Assembly (NCBI GenBank): GCA_035626475.1
Contig: DASPNP010000019.1
Coordinates: forward strand, 1-39,670
From: DASPKT01 sp035626475
GTDB taxonomy: Bacteria; Pseudomonadota; Alphaproteobacteria; Azospirillales; Azospirillaceae
DNA length: 39,670 nt
Direction of reading: 5' to 3'
Shown piece by piece: positions 33,428 through 39,670 of this stretch. The notes beneath the pieces were generated by a model. That model did not search any database and was not told the DNA's origin. It saw only the letters and a program-made list of their open reading frames with translations. How positions within the stretch are numbered: position 1 is the first letter of the stretch; each line of letters starts with the position of its first letter. The position numbers and the translations under genes are program-made.

Positions 33428-35392
33428 ATGCGCGGAAGTGTTCCAGTGGCTGACCGCGTTTCCGCCCTCAAGACCGGACCGTTTTCCATGTCGCCGCGAG
33501 ACGAAACGCAGGGAAGCCGCAACACCGGCGGGGCCGACACCTGGCATCTGTTGCAGCGCATATTGATAGACCGGCCGCCGCATCTTCAACCGCTCTACTG
33601 GCACGCGCTGGAGGACGGGGGTGCGCGGGTGCTGGACGGCCGACTGGTGCTCGATGATGGCGGCGGCGCCCGGTTTGACACCTATTTCAACGCGCTGTTC
33701 GAGTTCCAGTGGCGCCTCTACACCGGCGTCGACCGGCTGGCGCTGGAGCTCGACCTCACCGGCGAGGTCGAGCTGACGGTGACGCGCCGTACGCGCGAGA
33801 GCGGCACCCGGGTCCTTGTGCGACAGTCGCTGAGCGGCGGGGACGCCCCGGTCCGGGTGGAACTGGCGAACGATGTCACGCATTTCCGCGGCGCTGGCAT
33901 CCTGTCCTTCGAACTTGCGGCGGGAGCGGGCGGGGCGGTGCTCCGGGGCGGCCGCTGGCTCGCCACCGCCCGCTCGGCGGCGCCGGCCGGGCTGGGGCTG
34001 GTGTTCTGCACCTTCAACCGCGAGCGCGAGCTGAGCCGGGTTCTCGCCGCCCTGGCCGCCGATGCCGAGGCGCGGGCGGGGGTGGCCGCCATAGTCGTGG
34101 TCAACCAGGGCCGCGCCGGGCTGCGGGAGCATGCCGACTTCGCCCGGGCCGCCCAGGCGCTGGGCGGCCTGCTGACGGTGGTCGAGCAGGGCAATTTCGG
34201 CGGTGCCGGCGGCTTCACCCGCGGACTGCTGGAGGTCATGGACCGGCCGGGCGTCACCCATTGCGTGCTGATGGACGACGACGTGGAGTCCGAGACCGAG
34301 GCCTTCGTGCGCACGGCCGCCTTCTTCCGGCTGGCGCGGCCCGGTCTGGCGCTGGGCGGCCACATGCTGGACGGGCTGAAGCCGCTCCGGCTCTACGAGG
34401 CGGGGGCCCGCATCAACGGTTCCAACTGGTACCTGGAGCCGATCCATTTCGACCAGCCGCTGACCGAACCGCAGGATCTGGAGCGGTTCCTCGACGTCCA
34501 GGGCATGCACTACAATGGCTGGTGGTACTTCGCCTTCCCGGCCGAGGTCGCGCGGCGGCACGGCCTGCCCATGCCCTGCTTCATCCGCGGCGATGACGTG
34601 GAGTACGGCCTGAGGCTGCACGACCGCGGCATCCACACGGTCGGCCTGCCCGGCGTCGCCATCTGGCACGAGCCCTTCTATGTCAAGATCGGCGGCTGGC
34701 AGCTCTACTACGAGACCCGCAACATGCTGGTGACGGCCGCGGTGCATTTCCGGCCCTCGCGCCGGCACCTGGTCGCGACCCTGCTGAAGCGGCTGCTGAC
34801 CCATCTGCTGACCTTCCGCTACTACAACGCCGCGCTGGTCATCCGCGCCATCGAGGACTTCCTGGAAGGGCCCGGGCTGTTCGACCGGTCGCCGCAGCCG
34901 ATCCATGAGGGGCTGGCGGCCATCCGCGCGCGCTTCCCGCAGGAGGGGGTGCCGCGCGAGGCGGTGCTGGGCGGCCTGAACATCCGGCCGGCGCCCCGCA
35001 CCGGGCCGGGCTTCGTGATCGCGCTGGCGCGGGCCGTCGCCTCCAACTGGCTGCGCCCGACCCGGCCGCACGCGCCGCCGGCCTGGATGCATGTCCGCGA
35101 CCTCGTCTGGTTCCGCATGGGCCATGCCGAGCACATCGCGGCGGAGACCTACTGGGACCGCGAGATCCCCGCCTTCCGCCGCTCGCGCGAGCATTACCGC
35201 GCCCTGCTGTCCGACGGCGTCCGGCTGCTGCGGCGCCTCTGGGACGCCTGGCCGGCGCTGGGCGACCGCTGGCGCGAGGCGCATCCGCGCTTCACCACGC
35301 CCGAGCATTGGCGCCGCTATCTCGGCCTGCCCGAGGCGGCGGTTCCCATCACCGCGCCGTTGACGGAGCCTGCCCATGACCCCGCCGAATGA
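33428..35392 (+). CDS. GlfT2-like polymerising galactofuranosyltransferase
   Basis: The product has 654 residues. An N-terminal beta domain (about 35-175) precedes a GT-A domain (about 188-430): FCTFNRERELS, QGNFGGAGGFTRG (254-266), DDD (283-285) in CVLMDDDVE, HYNGWWYFAFP (361-371), FIRGDDVEYGLR (385-396) and WHEPFYVK (413-420), whose His is the third metal ligand in GlfT2. A helical C-terminal domain follows (about 440-650). This is the architecture of mycobacterial GlfT2, a processive enzyme that builds the beta-1,5/1,6 galactan. AAGGGA lies 9 nt before the chosen ATG. The next gene starts inside its 3' end. Confidence 0.88.
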   Translation: MRGSVPVADRVSALKTGPFSMSPRDETQGSRNTGGADTWHLLQRILIDRPPHLQPLYWHALEDGGARVLDGRLVLDDGGGARFDTYFNALFEFQWRLYTGVDRLALELDLTGEVELTVTRRTRESGTRVLVRQSLSGGDAPVRVELANDVTHFRGAGILSFELAAGAGGAVLRGGRWLATARSAAPAGLGLVFCTFNRERELSRVLAALAADAEARAGVAAIVVVNQGRAGLREHADFARAAQALGGLLTVVEQGNFGGAGGFTRGLLEVMDRPGVTHCVLMDDDVESETEAFVRTAAFFRLARPGLALGGHMLDGLKPLRLYEAGARINGSNWYLEPIHFDQPLTEPQDLERFLDVQGMHYNGWWYFAFPAEVARRHGLPMPCFIRGDDVEYGLRLHDRGIHTVGLPGVAIWHEPFYVKIGGWQLYYETRNMLVTAAVHFRPSRRHLVATLLKRLLTHLLTFRYYNAALVIRAIEDFLEGPGLFDRSPQPIHEGLAAIRARFPQEGVPREAVLGGLNIRPAPRTGPGFVIALARAVASNWLRPTRPHAPPAWMHVRDLVWFRMGHAEHIAAETYWDREIPAFRRSREHYRALLSDGVRLLRRLWDAWPALGDRWREAHPRFTTPEHWRRYLGLPEAAVPITAPLTEPAHDPAE

Positions 35393-36215
35393 GGTCCCGG
35401 AGGTCCGGCCCGTGGAGGCCGCCCCCGTTGAGGCCAGCACCGTTCCGCAGGCGGAACGGACCGCCGAGCCCGCTTCCGCGCCGCCGCGCGGCGACATCGA
35501 CCCCCGCAGCGGCGACCGCATCCTGGCGGCGGAGCGGGACCGCATCCGGACGGCGGTGGAGATGATGCTGGACGCGCCGGCCGAGCGGCTGGCGGACCGC
35601 GCTTTCCTGCTGGATCTGGTCCGGCGCGTCGGCATCCCCTTCAACGACTGGCCGAACTTCGCCGCCTACCAGGACTTCCAGAACGCCTCGCGCGCCGGCC
35701 TCATCCAGGTGCCGGGCGAGTATGTGGACTTCCTGCTGCTGCTGCGGCGCCACCGCATCCACAGCTTCTGCGAGATCGGCACCGACCGGGGCGGATTCGC
35801 CGCGCTGACCTGCGCCTACCTGACGCGGGTCTGCGGGCTGGAGGAGTACCATGTCGTCGATATCGCCGACGTCTTCCACGACCGCGATCATTTCGCCGCC
35901 CGGCTGCCGATCACCTTCCACATTCCCGCCACCTCGGACGATCTGGCGGGCCATCCGTTCGACGTGGTCTTCATCGATGGCGATCATTCCTACGACTGGG
36001 CCAAGCGCGACTTCCTGAACCTGGGCCGCCACGCCCGGCTCTGCTGCTTCCACGACATCAAGGGCCACGAGTACGACCACCTGGGCGGCGGCATCGTGCG
36101 GTTCTGGGGCGAGATCAAGCAGAGCTACAGCCGGCGCTGCAGCATCCTGGAGATCTCCCACTCGGCGCCGGCCTGGATGGGCATTGGCATGCTTTACCTG
36201 GATGCGGCGATGTGA
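35376..36215 (+). CDS. SAM-dependent class I methyltransferase
   Basis: The product has 279 residues and overlaps the GlfT2-like gene by 17 nt; GGAG lies 6-7 nt before the ATG. The first ~45 residues are Pro/Ala/Glu-rich and probably disordered. The Rossmann part has motif I CEIGTDRGGFAALT (132-145), an acidic VVDIADV and the DGDHSYDWAKRD segment (201-212), typical of the Methyltransf_24 type that modifies sugars or small molecules. CCFHDIKGHEYDH follows. It may methylate the galactofuran chain, either along it or at its end. The link to the polymer is by position only. Confidence 0.82.
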   Translation: MTPPNEVPEVRPVEAAPVEASTVPQAERTAEPASAPPRGDIDPRSGDRILAAERDRIRTAVEMMLDAPAERLADRAFLLDLVRRVGIPFNDWPNFAAYQDFQNASRAGLIQVPGEYVDFLLLLRRHRIHSFCEIGTDRGGFAALTCAYLTRVCGLEEYHVVDIADVFHDRDHFAARLPITFHIPATSDDLAGHPFDVVFIDGDHSYDWAKRDFLNLGRHARLCCFHDIKGHEYDHLGGGIVRFWGEIKQSYSRRCSILEISHSAPAWMGIGMLYLDAAM

Positions 36216-37044
36216 GCGTCCTGGCGCGGCCGTCCCGCATCGTCGTGGCATGTCCGACCGCGCCGGCTGTTCTCCTGGCCTTGGCCGATGCGACATGATC
36301 CTGCTGGTGGGTCGGCCGGCGCGCTGGAGCCGCTACGCAGTGACCGCATTTCCGCCGGTCGGGCTGCGATCGCCGGGAACTGCGGAGGGCGGCCCCGGGG
36401 GTTGGATGTCCCGCATGGTGCGCGAGGCGGGCGCACGATCCCGGGATCGCCGATCAGAGCGAGTTGACGCGGCCGAGGCTCTTCCATGCCCGACAGCCGC
36501 GTCGCTGGCCGCCACCTGGGTACCCGTCCTGCCGCCCCTCCGGGCTCCCCTCCAGCTCCCACGGTTCGTGAGCGCCCTGCCGGATGAGCGGATCGCGGTT
36601 CTGTTCTGCACGGATCATCATGCGTCTCCCGCTGGAAGGGGGCCGGCTACCATGGGGCTGAGGTTCGCATCGGATATCTCGGTGGACCAGCCCCCATTCC
36701 CCTGCGGGCCCGGACCGGGTGCATTCCCCTTGGGCACGCGCGTCATCCTTGGAAATTCCGGCAGAGTGGCGCATCCACACTTTCGCCCCGGGGACGAGTG
36801 CGCCGGGTGTTCGAGGCAGCGCGGGAGGGTACCTCGGACTTGGCGCTCGACCGGGCGGTGCCGAGGCCAGCAGCTACGCTGACCCGCCGGACACCATGAA
36901 CGGAGAGCAGACGAACACCCGGCATTCGGAACCCTTCACCTCAGGGCGCGGTTGTTGCCGTCTCGCCCCGAGGCCGACAGCAGCCGCGGCGTCAAGAAAG
37001 CGTGGTTCCGCAATCCCGGACAGGTCGGGATCGGGAGGGACGGC
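36216..37044. other. Gene-poor region before glgC
   Basis: Apart from the short minus-strand DUF2934-like frame at 36454-36621, no convincing gene is seen. A plus frame ending near 36898 (reading VRRVFEAAREGTSDLAL and on) has protein-like codon use for about 30 codons and may be a remnant. Other frames are Arg/Pro-rich. The glgC promoter must lie in the last part; no clear boxes are visible. Confidence 0.4.
36454..36621 (-). CDS. Short DUF2934-like protein, possibly decayed
   Basis: A 55-residue frame opens with tandem Met and continues RDPLIRQGAHEPWELEGSPE then GRQDGYPGG. This follows the DUF2934 consensus (I-R-x-R-A-[HY]-x-[LI]-W-x-x-E-G-x-P-x-G-R), but the usual Arg-Ala is Gly-Ala, Leu-Trp is Pro-Trp, and the downstream H-W motif is missing. 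GGGAGA lies 5 nt upstream. DUF2934 proteins are small, often in multiple copies in alphaproteobacteria, and of unknown function. The changes suggest a diverged or dying copy. Confidence 0.45.
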   Translation of the reverse strand: MMIRAEQNRDPLIRQGAHEPWELEGSPEGRQDGYPGGGQRRGCRAWKSLGRVNSL

Positions 37045-38298
37045 ATGCGCATCAAGGTACTCGGCCTCGTCCTGGCCGGCGGCAAGGGGTCCCGGCTGCA
37101 TCCCCTGACCCAGGACCGCGCCAAGCCGGCGGTGCCGTTCGGCGGCAAGTACCGCATCATCGACTTCGCGCTGAGCAACCTGGTGAACTCCGGCATCTAC
37201 GCGATCTACGTCCTGGTGCAGTTCAAGAGCCAATCCCTGCTGCAGCACCTGCGCGACGGCTGGCAGTTCGGAGGCATGCTGACCGAGCAGTTCATCATTC
37301 CCGTGCCGGCCCAGATGCGCTCGGCGACGGAGGACTGGTATCAGGGCACGGCCGACGCCGTGTTCCAGAACATGAACCTGATCCAGCAGTCCGATCCCGA
37401 CATCGTCGTGCTGTTCGGGGCGGACCATGTGTACCGCATGGACGTGCGGGCGATGATCGAGTTCCACCTGGCCCGCGATGCCGCCCTGACGGTCGCGGCC
37501 ATTCCGGTCGATCGCCGCCACGCGTCGGAGTTCGGCGTCCTGGAGGTCGCTGCGGACGGCCGCATTCTGGCCTTCCATGAGAAGCGGGCGGACGCTCCGA
37601 CCCTGCCGGGCGATCCGGAGCGGGTCCTGGCGTCCATGGGCAACTACGTCTTCTCGCGGGACTGCCTGCTGGCGATGGTCTCCTCCGACGCGGCCCGGTC
37701 GGGCAGCAGCCATGATTTCGGCAAGGACATCCTGCCCCGCATGGTGGGTGAGGCCGCCGTCTACGCCTACGACTTCAACACCAACCTCATCCCCGGCGAG
37801 CCGGCCGGCCAGGCGCCCTACTGGCGCGACGTGGGAACGCTCGACGCCTTCTTCGAGGCGAACATGGACCTGCGCAGCATCAGCCCGGCGATCAACCTCT
37901 ACAACCAGGCCTGGCCGTTGCGCACGGCCGGCTACTGGGATCCTCCGGCGAAGTTCGTGTTCAACGAGGAAGGGCGGCGCGGCCAAGCCTTCGACTCCAT
38001 CGTCTCGGGCGGATGCATCGTCTCCGGCGGCACCGTCAGCGGTTCCGTGCTCGGCCGCTATGTCCACGTCCATTCCCAGGCGCTGGTCGAGGACAGCGTC
38101 GTCTTCGACCATGCCGACGTCGGCCGCGGGGCGCGGGTGCGGCGTGCCATTCTGGAGAAGAACGTCCGAGTTCCGTCCGGCGCGAGCATCGGTTACGACC
38201 CGGAGGAGGACCGGCGGCGCTTTCACGTGACCGACAGCGGCATCGTCGTGGTGGCGGGAGGCGCCCGTCCCGTGCCGCTGGGAGCCTTCCACATCTAG
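37045..38298 (+). CDS. glgC: Glucose-1-phosphate adenylyltransferase (ADP-glucose pyrophosphorylase)
   Basis: From ATG 37045 with GGGAGGGA upstream the product has 417 residues, the usual length. The N-terminal nucleotidyltransferase domain has LVLAGGKGSRLHPLT, RAKPAVPFGGKYRIIDFALSN, then GTADAVFQN, VVLFGADHVYRMD and WRDVGTLDAFFEAN. The C-terminal left-handed beta-helix (about 300-400) has VSGGCIVSGGTVSGSVLG-type repeats and ILEKNVRVP. It makes ADP-glucose for glycogen synthesis and is the allosterically controlled step of that pathway. No glgA or glgB is in the window; the debranching-type gene lies 34 kb away. Confidence 0.97.
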   Translation: MRIKVLGLVLAGGKGSRLHPLTQDRAKPAVPFGGKYRIIDFALSNLVNSGIYAIYVLVQFKSQSLLQHLRDGWQFGGMLTEQFIIPVPAQMRSATEDWYQGTADAVFQNMNLIQQSDPDIVVLFGADHVYRMDVRAMIEFHLARDAALTVAAIPVDRRHASEFGVLEVAADGRILAFHEKRADAPTLPGDPERVLASMGNYVFSRDCLLAMVSSDAARSGSSHDFGKDILPRMVGEAAVYAYDFNTNLIPGEPAGQAPYWRDVGTLDAFFEANMDLRSISPAINLYNQAWPLRTAGYWDPPAKFVFNEEGRRGQAFDSIVSGGCIVSGGTVSGSVLGRYVHVHSQALVEDSVVFDHADVGRGARVRRAILEKNVRVPSGASIGYDPEEDRRRFHVTDSGIVVVAGGARPVPLGAFHI

Positions 38299-38925
38299 CG
38301 TGCCCGTCAGGTTATCCAGGCGGCTCCATAGACTCCGGCAAGCGGCGGAGCGCAATGGCCGGGGCGGTCCCGGGCGGCACTTGGTTGTCCGTGCGGATTT
38401 CCTTTCAGGACAGGCTCCGCCCTGCCGACGGAGCTGGTGGCGGGCCGGGGTGCGCCGTGGCGTCACCGAACAGCGGGGTACATTCACCAGGAACAGGGCC
38501 GCCGAACTGTTCCGCTCCTCGGCCTTCCGCGATCGCGCCCGACGCGACCGATTTCGGCTGGCGGACAAAGGAACACGGCTCTGCTCCGCTCGGGAGTCTT
38601 CCTTGGCTGGAAAAATTCCGCCCTGAGCTTGGGGCAATATATTGTTTTCTCTGGCGACTATTTATATCCCCTCCGAGCTCTTGTGCGTGATCGTTTTCTT
38701 TGCTGGATGGCGTATTCTGGTTTTCCTGAAGTCCTTCCGTCTTGCCGCGACCGGTCAGGCCGACGCCGGCCACCGGCTCCCCGCAACAGGCGGAGCCTGG
38801 GAAAGCGAGGCCGTCATGCGCCCGTTCCTGCTGAGCGCCAGCATCCTTCTTCTGACCGGGCCGCTCCTGATGGCGGCGCCGGCCTGACCAGCGAGACCTG
38901 AGATGAGCGGACGAGGAGCGGGACG
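38299..38925. other. Intergenic region upstream of the cold-shock-domain gene, with AT-rich patch
   Basis: The first 270 bp show no gene. A marked AT-rich patch at about 38610-38730 holds the 10-bp palindrome CAATATATTG (38635-38644) and a TTTATAT element just after it, and looks like a promoter region for the downstream cold-shock gene. Transcripts from there would carry a leader of about 200-270 nt, long enough for a structured 5' UTR of the kind known for cspA. The leader also holds a short signal-peptide-like frame (38816-38887). Confidence 0.45.
38816..38887 (+). CDS. Possible 23-residue hydrophobic peptide
   Basis: The frame reads MRPFLLSASILLLTGPL then LMAAPA and stops. It looks like a bare signal peptide with no mature part. 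AGCGAGG lies about 7 nt before the ATG. It may be a leader peptide, the stump of a lost secreted protein, or the end of a longer hydrophobic frame starting at TTG 38642. The evidence is thin. Confidence 0.25.
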   Translation: MRPFLLSASILLLTGPLLMAAPA

Positions 38926-39132
38926 ATGCGCAACGGTACGGTGAAATCCTTCAACGCCACCGGCGGCTTCGGCGTCATCACGCCCGACGGCGGCGGTCGC
39001 GACGTCCATGTGGCGGCCGCGTCCGTCCGCACCGCCGGCCTGGCCGATCTGGCCGCGGGCCAGAGGCTTTCCTTCGACGTGCTGCCCAGCGACCACATGC
39101 GCGTCACCGCCGTGGCGCTGCGCCTGATCTGA
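38926..39132 (+). CDS. Divergent cold-shock-domain protein
   Basis: The protein has 68 residues, the size of CspA-type proteins. GTVKSFNATGGFGVITPDGG (4-23) matches strands 1-2, and the acidic-loop and later strands (AAGQRLSFDVL, MRVTAVALRL) follow the fold. The RNP1 motif is GGFGVI instead of KGFGFI, and RNP2 reads VHVA where the usual form is VFVH, so two of the aromatic nucleic-acid-stacking residues are lost. It may bind RNA weakly or have changed its role. GAGGAG lies upstream of the ATG. Confidence 0.88.
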   Translation: MRNGTVKSFNATGGFGVITPDGGGRDVHVAAASVRTAGLADLAAGQRLSFDVLPSDHMRVTAVALRLI

Positions 39133-39283
39133 GCGCCCGTGACGGCCGACCGCTCCCTTGTCCGCGCCATTCTGCTGGGCATGGGCGCGCTCATCGTTTC
39201 GGATCGGCCGCGCTACCGGCTTGGTGAGGCAGGTGGCGGCGGTCGCCTGCGGCCCGTCCGTGCCGGCCCACCGCCCGGGCCTG

Positions 39284-39670
39284 TCAGGCGGTGTGTTGCA
39301 GCGGCGGCAGGACGGCATCCGTGACCAGGCCCTGATCCAGCGCCCAGAGCGCCAGGCAGGTGCGGTTCGCCAGCCCGGTCTTGCGCATCAGCGTCCGGAT
39401 GTGGATCTTGACCGTGTTCTCCGCGATGCCGAGGTCGCGCCCGATCACCTTGCTGCTGTGGCCGAGCGCGATGCGCCTGATCACCTCGACCTCCCGGTGG
39501 GTCAGCGCGGCGGCCTCCGGCCGGCTCGGCGACGGCGCGGCCAGATGCGGCGCCAGACTGGCCGGATCGATCAGGAGAACGCGCTGGCCCAGCATGACCA
39601 GGCTCAGCACCCGCGCCAGCGTCTCCACCGAGCGGTCATGCGCGACGCAGCCGTTCACGTCGCCGGCGAC
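39284..39670 (-). CDS. NarL/LuxR-family response regulator, C-terminal part (runs off the window)
   Basis: The frame is open to the right edge, so the N-terminal receiver domain is mostly outside. The first residues visible (VAGDVNGCVAHDRSVETLARVL) fit the end of a receiver domain (typical GxxGY.....s.e.L pattern) with Cys-Val in place of Tyr-Leu. After a Pro-rich linker comes the LuxR-type helix-turn-helix: LTHREVEVIRRIALGHSSKVI, then ENTVKIHIRTLMRKTGLANRT. The C-terminal tail is QGLVTDAVLPPLQHTA. A local ATG at 39658 is likely internal. The phosphorylation site and any kinase partner cannot be seen. Confidence 0.85.
   Translation of the reverse strand, partial: VAGDVNGCVAHDRSVETLARVLSLVMLGQRVLLIDPASLAPHLAAPSPSRPEAAALTHREVEVIRRIALGHSSKVIGRDLGIAENTVKIHIRTLMRKTGLANRTCLALWALDQGLVTDAVLPPLQHTA

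Noticed and set aside
39139..39324. Small plus frame after the cold-shock gene
   Set aside because: It has no ribosome-binding site, becomes Gly/Pro/Arg-rich and overlaps the 3' end of the LuxR-type gene.

Overview
The window is GC-rich throughout (about 70% by eye). Genes are tightly packed and often overlap by ATGA, GTGA or TGATG. Gene content (TonB receptor, LytTR and OmpR two-component systems, DUF2254, HflX, a GlfT-like galactofuranosyltransferase pair) and codon use fit an alphaproteobacterium, probably of the Rhodospirillales/Azospirillaceae type; that placement is an inference. No rRNA, tRNA or CRISPR array was seen. Most long open frames opposite the genes are high-GC shadows and are left out.

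Layout. 1-3.9 kb (minus): the N-terminal part of a secreted beta-helix protein, then a glycogen-debranching-type amylo-alpha-1,6-glucosidase translationally close to a GT4 glycosyltransferase. 3.9-5.1 kb: mostly non-coding, with an AT-rich patch and a 32-residue membrane microprotein. 5.1-8.9 kb: small membrane proteins and a DUF2306-type pair, convergent with a LytTR response regulator and LytS-like kinase; both stop codons lie in one palindrome. 9.3-15.8 kb: a compact operon with an OmpR-type regulator, sensor kinase, small two-TM protein, MacA-like adaptor, MacB/LolD-type ATPase and two different FtsX-fold permeases. 16.1-22.4 kb: DUF2254 protein, secreted esterase, HflX GTPase, an SDR with a possible leader peptide, and a patatin-like lipase.

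22.5-25.2 kb is an accessory or decaying strip: small hydrophilic proteins, a truncated NDH-2 NADH dehydrogenase, an IS5-family transposase scrap, a stand-alone receiver protein and a Crp/Fnr regulator. 25.4-28.3 kb holds a large TonB-dependent receptor with a strong intrinsic terminator and an unusual inverted repeat upstream. 28.5-29.3 kb holds a three-gene module of a MarR-like winged-helix protein and two related small proteins.

29.6-36.2 kb is the most striking block. It has UDP-galactopyranose mutase, a Wzm/Wzt ABC exporter, a GlfT1-like and a GlfT2-like galactofuranosyltransferase, and a methyltransferase. Together they look like a complete pathway to make and export a galactofuranose polymer, built from the same parts as mycobacterial galactan synthesis. 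The window ends with glgC (ADP-glucose pyrophosphorylase), a divergent cold-shock-domain protein and the C-terminal part of a NarL/LuxR-type regulator. GlgC and the debranching enzyme at opposite ends both point to glycogen metabolism.
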